From assembly GCA_958436045.1 (NCBI GenBank), contig CAUBIP010000009.1:1-33598 (forward strand): a stretch of 33,598 bases of DNA. The letters are read 5' to 3'. Origin of the DNA: an uncultured Oscillospiraceae bacterium (GTDB lineage: Bacteria; Bacillota; Clostridia; Oscillospirales; Oscillospiraceae). Positions within the stretch are counted from its first letter, which is position 1; each line of letters opens with the position of its first letter. The position numbers and the translations under genes are program-made. The notes under the pieces are model-generated. The model was given only the letters and a program-made list of their open reading frames with translations, did not search any database and had not been told where the DNA came from. Shown piece after piece: positions 1-7,797 of this stretch.

Positions 1-940
1 CTTTTTCAGCAGGGTGTTCGTCATGTCCGTGACCTGCCGCTGGGCCTCCATCGCCTTTTGCGCATGGCTCAGGCCCAGCGCCAGGACCATCTGGCTCTTC
101 CACAGCGGAATGGTGTTGACCAGGGAGGTCTGGATCTTTTCCGACATCAGCGTATCATTATTCTGGATCATCCGGATCTGCGGCGCCATCTGCAGGCAGA
201 TGACCCGGGTCAGCTCCAGATCATGCAGCTTCTTCTCAAAGCGCTGGCACTGATTGGCAAAGTCGTTGGCCCGCTGGGCGTCCTCCGCCAGGCCGGACTG
301 CTGCGCCGCGGCCTGCAGAGCAGGCAGGGTCTCGTTCTGCTCCTTGGCAAGGCGCTGCCGCCCGGCCAGGATATACATCGTCAGCTGCTTGTAGTACTCG
401 AGGTTCTTTTCATACATCTGGTCCAGCAGGGCCGTGTCCTTCATGAGCTGGATCTGATGGCTCTGGAGCTGGCGGCTGATCTTATCCACATTGGCCTCGG
501 CCTTATCGTACTTGGCCTTCATGAGCTGGGTGCCGCGGCTGGCCTTTTTGAACAGGCCCAGCAGCCCCTTGCGCTCCTGCTCTGCATCGAAGCCCTTGAG
601 CTCCACGACCAGCTCGCTGACCATATCCCCGACCTCGCCCATATCCTTTGTCCGGACATTTTCCAGGGCATTGGCGGAGAAATCCGCGATATTTTTCTGC
701 GCTGCCGCGCCGTACTGCAGCACCAAATTGGAATCGGTGATGTCGATCTTCTCCGCGAAGGCCGCTACCGCCGCCTGCTCCTCCGGGCTCAGCTGCGCCA
801 GCTCCGGCCCGGCCTCCGGGCGCGTATCCGGCTGGTCGTTCAAGGGGGCAGTCTGCAGCTCTGCCACCGGTTTTTCCGTCAGCTCCGGCGTCTGTGTAAG
901 ATCCGGAGTCAAGGTCAACTGCGGGATTTTTTCTTCCATG
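1..940 (-). CDS. telA: TelA-family toxic anion resistance protein, C-terminus cut by window edge
   Basis: The reverse strand from the ATG at 940 reads open to the left edge (313 codons, no stop), so the gene is partial. The N-terminal 60 residues are acidic and proline-rich. They are followed by long, Lys/Gln/Glu-rich helices with segments such as GLLGLFKKASRGTQ, YYKQLTMYILAGRQ and TLMSEKIQTSLVNTIPLWKSQM, which are hallmarks of the TelA family (tellurite and toxic anion resistance). No signal peptide or membrane segment is visible, so the protein is probably cytoplasmic. Start choice is supported by GGAAGGAG about 8 nt upstream and by a promoter at 995-1023. Homologues are associated with tellurite or cell-envelope stress tolerance, but the biochemical role is poorly known. 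Family assignment is firm and function is inferred from the family. Confidence 0.88.
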
Positions 941-994
941 GTAGCATTCTCCTTCCGGTCACCGACCAAGCGTGGCGGCATTTATTCCGTTTCT

Positions 995-1023
995 AGTATA
1001 AAGCTCCGGGCATCGGAAGTCAA
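995..1023 (-). promoter_or_regulatory. Sigma-A-type promoter for the telA-like gene
   Basis: On the reverse strand, TTGACT (1018-1023) and TATACT (995-1000) are separated by exactly 17 bp, about 55 bp upstream of the telA start codon. Confidence 0.7.
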
Positions 1024-1044
1024 GATTTTCGCGAAAACAGGCGG

Positions 1045-1074
1045 TTGACAGCCTCCGGCTCTGTCGAATATAAT
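1045..1074 (+). promoter_or_regulatory. Consensus promoter upstream of rpe
   Basis: TTGACA (1045-1050) and TATAAT (1069-1074) are both perfect consensus, with an 18-bp spacer. Transcription would start near 1081, giving rpe a leader of roughly 200 nt that contains the structured region at 1106-1268. Confidence 0.75.
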
Positions 1075-1105
1075 AGCCTTGCTGCGCATTTTGCGTGCAA
1101 AGTGC

Positions 1106-1136
1106 AAAAAAGGGGCGCTTTTCAAGAAAGCGCCCC
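1106..1136 (-). terminator. Intrinsic terminator pointing left, upstream of rpe
   Basis: The perfect inverted repeat GGGGCGCTTT (1112-1121) / AAAGCGCCCC (1127-1136) has a run of six A at 1106-1111, which reads as six U after the hairpin on the reverse strand. No reverse-strand gene lies immediately upstream of it, so it should end an unannotated reverse-strand transcript. On the forward strand no U-tract follows. Confidence 0.6.
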
Positions 1137-1268
1137 ATCGAAACAAAGCGGAACGGCCTGCGCCGGAGTGGTCTGAGCCAGTGTGCCGCCCTGGGCCTTG
1201 CTTCTCTACCGTTCTATGACAGGCAGCGACGATTTGTGACAGCCGCGGCAGTTCTATTGTTTCAGAAT
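1106..1268 (-). ncRNA. Candidate structured small RNA (or structured rpe leader)
   Basis: Sequences 125 bases apart can pair to close the region: GAAACAA (1139-1145) with TTGTTTC at about 1257-1264, continued inward by GAAC with GTTC. On the reverse strand this elongated fold (about 125 nt) is followed directly by the intrinsic terminator at 1106-1136, giving an RNA of about 160 nt. A possible -10, CATAAT, lies just upstream (reverse strand, near 1278-1283) with only a weak -35. A long rod with a terminator resembles 6S-like RNAs in architecture, but I do not recognise a family. It could equally act as a forward-strand leader of rpe. Confidence 0.3.
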
Positions 1269-1283
1269 TCGGAGGTATTATGT

Positions 1284-1940
1284 ATGATTAAGCTCGCTCC
1301 CTCGATTCTCTCTGCAGATTTTGTCAATCTGCAGCGGGATATTGACGCTCTGGCAAAGGCCGGTGCGGACTATGTCCACGTGGACGTGATGGACGGCGCA
1401 TTTGTCCCGAATATCACCATTGGTATGCCCGTCGTCGCCGCGATCCGGCGCATCACCGATCTGCCGCTGGACGTTCATCTGATGATCGACCGGCCGGTCC
1501 GCTATGTAGAGGAATTCTGCAAGGCCGGGGCGGACATCGTCACGATCCACGTCGAAGCCGATACCCTGGAGCACAACCTGCAGGCGCTGCAGCTCATCCG
1601 GCAGGCAGGCGTCCGCGCCGCCGTCAGCGTAAAGCCGAAGACCCCGGCGGAGGCTGTCGCGCCGTATCTGGAGCTGGTCGATCTCATCCTGGTCATGACC
1701 GTGGAGCCCGGCTTTGGCGGCCAGAAATTCATGGCAGACATGATGCCCAAGCTCGCGGCGATCCGGGAAATGATTGACCGGCAGAACCCTACCTGTGAGT
1801 TGGAGGTCGACGGCGGTGTCAATCTTGAAACCGCAAAAACTTGCGTCCACCATGGCGCCAACGTCCTGGTGGCAGGCTCGGCCTATTTCAAGGCGCAAGA
1901 TCAAATCGCCTTTGCAGACGCCATTCACCGCACAATTTGA
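1284..1940 (+). CDS. rpe: Ribulose-phosphate 3-epimerase
   Basis: This 218-residue protein interconverts D-ribulose 5-phosphate and D-xylulose 5-phosphate in the cytoplasmic pentose phosphate pathway. It begins MIKLAPSILSADF and shows the family signatures VDVMDGAFVPN (metal-binding His/Asp strand), LDVHLMI, VMTVEPGFGGQKF and the C-terminal phosphate-binding VDGGVN and VLVAGSAYF. Length is typical of the family. The reading frame is open further upstream, but the ATG at 1284 is preceded by GGAGG at 1271-1275 and begins exactly where the conserved fold begins. It stands alone with its own promoter and a bidirectional terminator. Supply of erythrose 4-phosphate to the aro operon is a possible metabolic link, but that is inference. 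Confidence 0.97.
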   Translation: MIKLAPSILSADFVNLQRDIDALAKAGADYVHVDVMDGAFVPNITIGMPVVAAIRRITDLPLDVHLMIDRPVRYVEEFCKAGADIVTIHVEADTLEHNLQALQLIRQAGVRAAVSVKPKTPAEAVAPYLELVDLILVMTVEPGFGGQKFMADMMPKLAAIREMIDRQNPTCELEVDGGVNLETAKTCVHHGANVLVAGSAYFKAQDQIAFADAIHRTI

Positions 1941-1960
1941 GTGCGCTGTATTCCTGCGAT

Positions 1961-2003
1961 AAAAAAACGGAATCGGCCAAAATTATGGTCGGTTCCGTTT
2001 TTT
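1961..2003. terminator. Bidirectional terminator between rpe and a convergent gene
   Basis: Near-perfect arms ACGGAAtCGGCC and GGtCGGtTCCGT surround an 8-nt AT-rich loop. A-rich sequence lies to the left and a T-run to the right, so it serves rpe (+) and the convergent zinc-ribbon gene (-). Confidence 0.85.
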
Positions 2004-2011
2004 CGTATCGT

Positions 2012-2524
2012 TCAGCGCAGGAAGCCCAGCGAACGGATGATGGCAGGCTCCTTAGCCTTGCCGCTGCAGATCTGGAAGAAGCTGATGATCCGCAGCACCA
2101 GCAGAATGATCATGCACACGCCGCCTGCAATGGGGATAATAAATGTCCAGAACAGCACGGCGGAGATCAGCACCAGCAAAATGCCTACGACCTCAATCTT
2201 CAGCGCCTGGCGCAGATGGAACGCCACGTAACGTGACTCCTTGCTGGCCAGCAGCGCGATGATAATGCCGAGCCAGCCTGTGAGATACATCAGCATAGCA
2301 AAGACCTTGTTATCAGAAATATCCTGGGCGGAAAATTCCTTCGTGTGGTCATACGGGTCGACATACGGCGCGGCCTGCGCCGGATTCTGCTGGGGCGGCT
2401 GGTATGCAGCCTGGGGCGCTGCCTGCGCTTCCGGGCCTTGCCCATCCCGCAGCGGCGTGCCGCACTGGGTGCAGAATGCCGCCTCGTCATTTAACTGTGC
2501 GTTACACACAGGGCAGTTTTTCAT
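2012..2524 (-). CDS. Zinc-ribbon protein with C-terminal DUF4870/Tic20-like membrane domain
   Basis: This 170-residue protein starts with a zinc ribbon (CPVC near residue 4 and CTQC near residue 18, spaced as two CxxC knuckles). A Pro/Ala/Gln-rich linker spans about residues 28-60. The C-terminal half has about three hydrophobic helices, with MLMYLTGWLGIIIALL, an HLRQALK segment, LLVLISAVLFWTFIIPIAG and MIILLVLRIISFFQI. The FHxxQAL-type motif between helices 1 and 2 is typical of the DUF4870 family. Start is set by AGGAGG 8 nt upstream of the ATG. It is probably an inner membrane protein with a cytosolic zinc ribbon. Function is unknown. It is monocistronic, with its own promoter (2556-2584) and terminator. 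Confidence 0.85.
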   Translation of the reverse strand: MKNCPVCNAQLNDEAAFCTQCGTPLRDGQGPEAQAAPQAAYQPPQQNPAQAAPYVDPYDHTKEFSAQDISDNKVFAMLMYLTGWLGIIIALLASKESRYVAFHLRQALKIEVVGILLVLISAVLFWTFIIPIAGGVCMIILLVLRIISFFQICSGKAKEPAIIRSLGFLR

Positions 2525-2555
2525 ATTCGATGCCTCCTATTGCTCTGTTTTCTTC

Positions 2556-2584
2556 AGTATAATGCCATCTTACGCCGGAATCAA
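2556..2584 (-). promoter_or_regulatory. Promoter of the zinc-ribbon membrane protein gene
   Basis: On the reverse strand, TTGATT (2579-2584) and TATACT (2556-2561) have 17-bp spacing, about 30 bp upstream of the start codon. Confidence 0.6.
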
Positions 2585-2595
2585 TAGAAATTTTC

Positions 2596-3837
2596 TTAAT
2601 AATTCCCCTGCCGCTCCGGGCCGAGGAGCGCGACGCTGAGATCGTTGACATTCGTCCCCGTCGGGCCGGTCTTAATCAGGCCGCCGCAGGCCTCCAGCGC
2701 GTGGTATGCGTCGTTCCGGGCCAGCACATCGGGAATTGAGATCCCTTGCCGCGCCAGAGCCGCTTGGGTCTGGCCGTCCACATAGCCACCAGCGGCGTCC
2801 GTCGGACCGTCTGTTCCGTCTGAGCCGAAGGAAAAAATGGCAAGCGCCCGCTGCCCCGCGATCTGTGCCGCCGCGGACAGGGCAAGCTCCTGGTTGCGCC
2901 CGCCCAGGCCCGGCCCCATCACATGCACGACGGTCTCACCGCCTGCCAGCAGCGCCCGGGGACCGGATCTTACCAGGGCCTCCCGTGCCAGCCAGCGCCC
3001 GGCATCCCGGGCCTCGCTCTGCAGGCAGTCTGTCAAAATTTCCACGTCGTAGCCCAAGCGCCTGCACGTCCGCGCCGCGGCATCCACCAGTTGGCGGACG
3101 CTGCCGGTGACGATGCTTTGGGCGTTGGGCAGCGCGCTTGGCGTCGGGCGGCGCAGGCAGGCAAGCGCCTGGGGTGAGAGCCGCAGTGCGTATCTGTTTA
3201 CGATCTCCAGCGCTTCTTCCGCCGTCGAGCGGTCCGGGCAGGCCGGGCCTGAGGCGATCATATCCAGCCGGTCACCCAGGACGTCGGACAGGACGACGGA
3301 CCAGACCTGTGCCGGGGCGCAGTGCAGCGCAAACCGCCCGCCCTTGACCGCAGACAGGCGTTTTCGGATGGTATTGACCTGGGTGATCGCCGCGCCGCAG
3401 GCCAGCAGCTGCTGCGTCACATCCGCCAGCTCCTGGGGTGGCAGGAGCGGCTGCTCAAACAGCGCCGAGCCGCCGCCGGAGAGCAGGAACAGCACCTGAT
3501 CGGCTGGGGTCAAATTTTCCGTCAGCGCCAACGCTTGGTCCGTGGCGGCATACGTCGCCGCGTCGGGGACCGGGTGCCCCGCCTCCAGCACCTGCAGCGG
3601 CGCAGGCAGCGGCACCCCGTGGCCGTGCTTTGTGATAACGATGCCCGCGTGCACATGCCCGTCCAAGGCCTGCAGCGCAGCAGATGCCATCGGGCAGGCC
3701 GCCTTGCCCACCGCAACTAAAATACGCCGCCCATGGCACGGCGGCAGCTGCGCCAGCGCCCGGGTGACCGCCGCCTCCGGCTGCACCACTGCGATGGCCT
3801 CGCGCAGGATCGTCTGCGCATCCGCATAGAGATTCAT
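2596..3837 (-). CDS. Glycerate 2-kinase (MOFRL / DUF4147 family)
   Basis: This 413-residue protein of the GckA/TtuD type phosphorylates D-glycerate to 2-phosphoglycerate with ATP. The N-terminal domain shows ILVAVGKAACPMA, VITKHGHG, VLEAGHPVPD and the LLSGGGSAL nucleotide loop. The C-terminal MOFRL domain shows LLAGGETVVHV, GLGGRNQELAL and FSFGSDGTDGPTDAAGGYVD. Length fits the family. Its ATG overlaps the stop of mnmA (ATGA), so it is co-transcribed and probably translationally coupled. The pairing with a tRNA-modification gene looks positional rather than functional. The substrate could also be hydroxypyruvate-derived glycerate from serine breakdown, which the sequence does not resolve. Confidence 0.92.
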   Translation of the reverse strand: MNLYADAQTILREAIAVVQPEAAVTRALAQLPPCHGRRILVAVGKAACPMASAALQALDGHVHAGIVITKHGHGVPLPAPLQVLEAGHPVPDAATYAATDQALALTENLTPADQVLFLLSGGGSALFEQPLLPPQELADVTQQLLACGAAITQVNTIRKRLSAVKGGRFALHCAPAQVWSVVLSDVLGDRLDMIASGPACPDRSTAEEALEIVNRYALRLSPQALACLRRPTPSALPNAQSIVTGSVRQLVDAAARTCRRLGYDVEILTDCLQSEARDAGRWLAREALVRSGPRALLAGGETVVHVMGPGLGGRNQELALSAAAQIAGQRALAIFSFGSDGTDGPTDAAGGYVDGQTQAALARQGISIPDVLARNDAYHALEACGGLIKTGPTGTNVNDLSVALLGPERQGNY

Positions 3838-4913
3838 GCAGTTTCCTCCCGCGCCGTCAGCACGCCGCCGCCCAGGACCAGATCACCGTCGTAAAATACC
3901 GCCGCCTGGCCCGGCGTGATGGCCCGCTGGGGCGTGTCAAATACCAGCTTTGCCCAGCCACCGGCCAGCGGCGTGACGACAGCGTCCTGCTCCGGCTGGC
4001 GGTAACGGATCTTTACCCGGCAGCGCACCGGCTCCGCCGGGGTCTGGCCCGAGATCCAATTGACATCCTCCACAAACGCCGCGCGCCGATAAAGGGCCGC
4101 GCTGTCAGACAGCACGACGGTATTGTCCGCCGGGCAGATCGCGCAGACATAGCGCTTGACCGGCAGGTCCAGCCCCAGGCCCCGGTGCTGGCCGATGGTG
4201 TAGCGGATAATGCCCCGGTGCCGCCCCAGCACATGCCCCGCCGGGTCGACAAAATCGCCGCAGGGCGCGGCTTTGCCCGTCAGGCGTTCAATGGCGGCGG
4301 CGTAATCGCCGTCGGGGACGAAGCAGATATCCTGACTGTCCGGCTTTTGGGCGTTTTGCATGCCGCCCTCCGCCGCCAGCGCCCGGGTCTCAGCCTTTTC
4401 CATCTCCCCCAGGGGAAACAGTGTCTTTGCAAGCTGCGCCTGGGTCATGGTGTAGAGGACATAGCTCTGGTCTTTTCGCTCATCCCGCGCCTTGCGGAGC
4501 TGGTAGCGGCCGTTTTCCTGCGTGATGCGGGCGTAATGGCCAGTGGCAATGGCGTCGCAGCCCAATTCCTCCGCCCGGTGGAAGAGCTTTTCAAATTTCA
4601 GATAGCGGTTGCAGTCGATACAGGGGTTCGGCGTTTTGCCCTGGCGGTAGCTGGCAATGAATTTGTCCATGACCTTTTCCCGAAATTCAACGGAGAAATT
4701 GAACGTATAATGCCGCATCCCCAGCTGCCAGGCGGCGCTGCGGGCATCCTGCACATCGTCGAGACTGCAGCAGGTGTGGCCTCGGCTCAGGCCGATGTCC
4801 TCATTTTGATAGAGCTTCATCGTGCAGCCGATGCAGGTATGCCCCGCGTCGGTCAGCAGTTTTGCCGCCACGCTGGAATCCACGCCGCCGCTCATGGCCA
4901 CTAAAATCTTCAT
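3834..4913 (-). CDS. mnmA: tRNA 2-thiouridine(34) synthase MnmA, cysteine-rich variant
   Basis: This 359-residue protein adenylates and thiolates U34 of tRNA-Glu, -Gln and -Lys anticodons. The PP-loop SGGVDSS lies at residues 8-14, and GHYARI and the DSQDICFVPDGDY block (second catalytic Cys) follow. PNPCIDCNRYLKF holds the first catalytic Cys region. YTIGQHRGLG and a C-terminal beta-barrel with a PGQAAVFYDGD segment complete the fold. Extra cysteines (CIGC, CCSLDDVQDAR, CIDC) make this the clostridial type. An in-frame start lies 9 codons upstream, but GGGAGG sits 7 nt before the ATG at 4913, where the conserved fold starts. The promoter is at 4962-4990. Confidence 0.95.
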   Translation of the reverse strand: MKILVAMSGGVDSSVAAKLLTDAGHTCIGCTMKLYQNEDIGLSRGHTCCSLDDVQDARSAAWQLGMRHYTFNFSVEFREKVMDKFIASYRQGKTPNPCIDCNRYLKFEKLFHRAEELGCDAIATGHYARITQENGRYQLRKARDERKDQSYVLYTMTQAQLAKTLFPLGEMEKAETRALAAEGGMQNAQKPDSQDICFVPDGDYAAAIERLTGKAAPCGDFVDPAGHVLGRHRGIIRYTIGQHRGLGLDLPVKRYVCAICPADNTVVLSDSAALYRRAAFVEDVNWISGQTPAEPVRCRVKIRYRQPEQDAVVTPLAGGWAKLVFDTPQRAITPGQAAVFYDGDLVLGGGVLTAREETA

Positions 4914-4961
4914 GCTGCCGCCTCCCACTGTAATTTGCAACTAATTTAGTATGTTATTCGC

Positions 4962-4990
4962 ATTATAAACCGGCGGCTACCCGTTGTCAA
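4962..4990 (-). promoter_or_regulatory. Consensus promoter of mnmA, inside the aro operon terminator region
   Basis: On the reverse strand, TTGACA (4985-4990), a 17-bp spacer and TATAAT (4962-4967) form a perfect consensus promoter, about 50 bp upstream of mnmA. The -35 lies within the hairpin that follows aroQ. Confidence 0.75.
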
Positions 4991-5004
4991 CGGCAGCCGC
5001 CGGT
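4969..5004 (-). terminator. Hairpin ending the aro operon
   Basis: A 10-bp perfect stem (ACCGGCGGCT / AGCCGCCGGT) with an inner stem CCGTTG / CAACGG starts 3 nt after the aroQ stop. On the reverse strand it is followed by TTTATAAT, only a short U-run, so termination may be partial. Confidence 0.6.
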
Positions 5005-5006
5005 GT

Positions 5007-5444
5007 TTACTGTTTTTGCAGATAGTCCTTCAGGAATAAAACTGCCTTTTCATACCCCGCAAAGCCGCAGCCCGCGTAGGTCTGGACACAGGCCATCCCG
5101 GCATAAGACACCTGCCGGAACGCCTCCCGAGCGCTGACATCGGAAAGATGCACCTCCACCGCCGGGATGCGCACCGCCTTGAGGGCATCCAGGATCGCCA
5201 CACTTGTATGGGTATAGGCTGCGGGGTTGATGACGATACCGTCATACACGCCATAAGCCGCCTGGATCTCGTCCACCAGGGCCCCCTCGTGATTGGATTG
5301 GAACACCCGGCACTCGATGCTCTCCCGCTGGCAGACTCCCTCGACGTAGGAGACGAGGGCGTCATAATTTCGGTCGCCGTAGATCTCCGGCTCCCGCAGC
5401 CCCAGCAGGTTCAGGTTCGGGCCGTTCAGGATCAAAAGCTTCAT
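5007..5444 (-). CDS. aroQ: 3-dehydroquinate dehydratase, type II
   Basis: This 145-residue enzyme catalyses step 3 of the shikimate pathway, 3-dehydroquinate to 3-dehydroshikimate. It has the type II hallmarks: N-terminal ILNGPNLNLLGLREPEIYG (catalytic Tyr in the flexible loop), FQSNHEG, VINPAAYTHTSVAI and VEVHLSDVSAREAFR. Length is typical (about 145). It is the last gene of the aro operon. Its ATG overlaps the stop of the aroE-aroK fusion by four bases (ATGA), implying translational coupling. Confidence 0.97.
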   Translation of the reverse strand: MKLLILNGPNLNLLGLREPEIYGDRNYDALVSYVEGVCQRESIECRVFQSNHEGALVDEIQAAYGVYDGIVINPAAYTHTSVAILDALKAVRIPAVEVHLSDVSAREAFRQVSYAGMACVQTYAGCGFAGYEKAVLFLKDYLQKQ

Positions 5445-6655
5445 TGCAGCACCTCCAAAAGCTTCGCCAGCGTCTCGGCAAGCGGGCCGTCATTTTCCAC
5501 GGTATAGGCAGCAAAAGCCGCATAGCGGTCCCGCCGCTGGGCGTAGATTGCCGCCGCGCTCATTCGCTGGGAGATGGGCCGTCCGCCCACCGGCAGCCGG
5601 TCCAGCGGCCGCTTGACCCAGACGACGCGCCCATTTTGCCGCAGCAGCGGCGCATTGCCCGGCCGGGTGACGCAGCCGCCGCCGGTGGCGATGACTGCGC
5701 CGGAGCCTTTCCCCAGCGCCGCCAGCGTCTGCGTCTCCAGCGCACGGAAGGCCGCCTCGCCGTCGCAGCGGAAAATCTCCGGGATGCTGCGGCCCGTCCG
5801 CTGCTCCAGGACGGCATCCGCATCGTAAAAGGGACGGCCCAACCGGTCGGCCAAGGCCTTGCCCAGGGTCGTCTTGCCGCAGCCAGGCATGCCGATGAGG
5901 ACGATATTCTGCATCTGCCCCGCCAGGCTGCGGGTGATGCGTTCGATCTCGCTGTCAGCAATGGCACGGCCGGTGAAGAGCTCCGCGGCCCGCTTTGCCT
6001 GGGCCACCAGCATCTCAAGGCCCCCATTGCAGGCGATGCCCCGGCGCTCCGCCTGAAGCAGCAGTGCTGTGCGGGCCGGATTATAAATGAGGTCCAGGAC
6101 TCCCTCCAGCCGGGGGAACCCGGCTAGGTCAAGCGGCGACGCACCATTGTTCGGGTACATGCCCACCGGCGTGGCGTTGGCAATGATCTGCGCGTCGGCA
6201 TGGCGCGCCAGATTTTGATAATTATCCGGCCCCCGGCGGGAGATGACGACGACCTCCCGCGCCCCCAGGTCCCGCAGGGCCTGCTGGACGGTCAGGCTGA
6301 CGCCGCCGTTGCCCAGCACCAGGGCCTTTTTTCCGGCGATGGCAAAATCCCGGGCCATATAGCAAAAGCCGTCGTAATCCGTGTTAGCGCCATACCAACC
6401 GTCGGCGCGGCGCACCAGGGTGTTGACGCTGCCGATCCGCGCCGCTGCCGGAGACAGGGCCTTGCAATACGGGAGCACCGCTTTTTTATACGGGATCGTG
6501 ACATTCATCCCGGCTAACTCCGTCGTGCGCAGAAACGCATCCAGCCGCTCCGGCGCGACCTCGTAGAGGTCGTAGGGGTAAGACGCCAGCTGCGCATGGA
6601 GCTGCGGGGAGTAGCTGTGGCCTAGCTTCTCCCCCAAAAGGCCGTAGCGCTGCAT
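5441..6655 (-). CDS. aroE/aroK: Shikimate dehydrogenase - shikimate kinase fusion (AroE-AroK)
   Basis: This 404-residue bifunctional protein carries shikimate pathway steps 4 and 5. Residues 1-245 are a shikimate dehydrogenase: GHSYSPQLH, the catalytic Lys in MNVTIPYKK, the substrate motif NTDYDGF and the NADP loop VLGNGGVS. Residues 248-404 are a shikimate kinase: the P-loop GMPGCGKTT, FYDAD (Mg/shikimate Asp), the FRALE segment with the conserved Arg, ATGGGCV and a lid RPIS region. The SK half starts with its own Met (MQNIVLIG), but the frame is continuous with no stop between the halves. An in-frame start lies 15 codons upstream; the ATG at 6655 has GGAGG 7 nt before it and overlaps the pheA stop by one base (TGATG). 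Confidence 0.95.
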   Translation of the reverse strand: MQRYGLLGEKLGHSYSPQLHAQLASYPYDLYEVAPERLDAFLRTTELAGMNVTIPYKKAVLPYCKALSPAAARIGSVNTLVRRADGWYGANTDYDGFCYMARDFAIAGKKALVLGNGGVSLTVQQALRDLGAREVVVISRRGPDNYQNLARHADAQIIANATPVGMYPNNGASPLDLAGFPRLEGVLDLIYNPARTALLLQAERRGIACNGGLEMLVAQAKRAAELFTGRAIADSEIERITRSLAGQMQNIVLIGMPGCGKTTLGKALADRLGRPFYDADAVLEQRTGRSIPEIFRCDGEAAFRALETQTLAALGKGSGAVIATGGGCVTRPGNAPLLRQNGRVVWVKRPLDRLPVGGRPISQRMSAAAIYAQRRDRYAAFAAYTVENDGPLAETLAKLLEVLQ

Positions 6656-7797
6656 CAGATGACCTCCGAATAGCTGCCCAAATACTTGCACTCCTCGCAC
6701 AGGTCGCCCAGCTCGCAGATGAGCTGTACGAATTCATCGGAATAGATGGAGGTCTCCAGATCGAAATAGAACATGAATTCAAAATCCCGGTCCGGCAGCG
6801 GGCGGCTCTCCAGCTTCTGCAGGTTGATGCCCAGGGCATACAGCCGCGCCAGGACCTTATACAGCGCGCCGGGGCGATGGGGCAGGATCATCATCAGCGT
6901 CGTCTTATCCGCACCGGGATAAATTTCCGGCTTGCGGGAGATGCAGATAAAGCGGGTGTGGTTGTTGCCGTTGTCCTGCACGGTGGATTCCAGGCACTGC
7001 AGGCCGTAGAGCTCCGCGCAGCGGTAGGACGACAGCGCCGCGACGTCGCTGCGGTCCGACTGGGCGACCATCGCCGCTGCCTCGGCAGTATTTTCGCAGC
7101 AAGTGACCTTTGCATCCGGCATGGACTTGAGGAAATCAGCGCACTGGGCAATGGCCTGTTCGTGGGAATAGATCTCCCGAATCTGGGCCTTTTTCGTATT
7201 GGGCTTGGCCAGCAGGCAGTGATTGACCTTGATGCGGGTGGAGCGGACGATATAGAAATTATGTTCGACCATCAGATCATAGACCTGCTTGACAGAGCCC
7301 GCCGTGCTGTTTTCAATGGGGATGATGCCATACTCGCACAGCCCGCTCTCGATGGCGGAGAAAACGCCCTCGAAATTCTTCACATACATCACATGGGGAT
7401 TGGCAAAGATTCGCTCGCAGGCCATGGTGGAGAAGGAGCCGTCGACGCCCTGGCAGACGACCTGTGCCGACTTCGGAAACAGCTTCGGCGTGTTCTCGAT
7501 GGCATTGTGGATCAGTTCGTACTGCTCTGTCGTATTGGCCACCAGGCGGCTCTGATAAGAGCGGCTGAGCTCAAACAGCAGGGAGTAGAGAACCCGCGTA
7601 TAGTCCTGCATATCGGCCCGGGCCGCCGCCGAGACCCGCGCCAGCTTTTCCCGCTCTCTGGCCGCGTCCAGTACCGGCAGATGGTTTTCCTTTTTGTAGT
7701 CGGCAATCTGCCCGGCAATATCCATCCGCTGCTCGATGAGCTGCACCAGTTGGCCGTCGACCTCGTCGATTTTTTCTCTGAGTTCCTGCAAATTCAT
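6655..7797 (-). CDS. pheA: Bifunctional chorismate mutase / prephenate dehydratase
   Basis: This 380-residue P-protein converts chorismate to prephenate and then to phenylpyruvate, committing flux to phenylalanine. Residues 1-90 are an AroQ-class chorismate mutase (LREKIDEVDGQLVQLIEQRM). About 110-290 is prephenate dehydratase, with PIENSTAGSV, a conserved SHEQAIAQC and the catalytic NHTRF (Thr-Arg-Phe at 281-283). About 300-375 is an ACT domain with HRPGALY (GALV-like) and ESRP (330-333), the Phe-binding site for feedback inhibition. It overlaps aroC by four bases (ATGA) and has AAGGAG before the start. Two control layers are therefore likely: allosteric Phe inhibition and the operon attenuator. 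Confidence 0.97.
   Translation of the reverse strand: MNLQELREKIDEVDGQLVQLIEQRMDIAGQIADYKKENHLPVLDAAREREKLARVSAAARADMQDYTRVLYSLLFELSRSYQSRLVANTTEQYELIHNAIENTPKLFPKSAQVVCQGVDGSFSTMACERIFANPHVMYVKNFEGVFSAIESGLCEYGIIPIENSTAGSVKQVYDLMVEHNFYIVRSTRIKVNHCLLAKPNTKKAQIREIYSHEQAIAQCADFLKSMPDAKVTCCENTAEAAAMVAQSDRSDVAALSSYRCAELYGLQCLESTVQDNGNNHTRFICISRKPEIYPGADKTTLMMILPHRPGALYKVLARLYALGINLQKLESRPLPDRDFEFMFYFDLETSIYSDEFVQLICELGDLCEECKYLGSYSEVI

Noticed and set aside
58..996. Long forward-strand open frame opposite the telA-like gene
   Set aside because: Composition is a Leu/Arg/Gln-rich shadow of the reverse-strand gene; no ribosome site, and the reverse frame matches TelA throughout.
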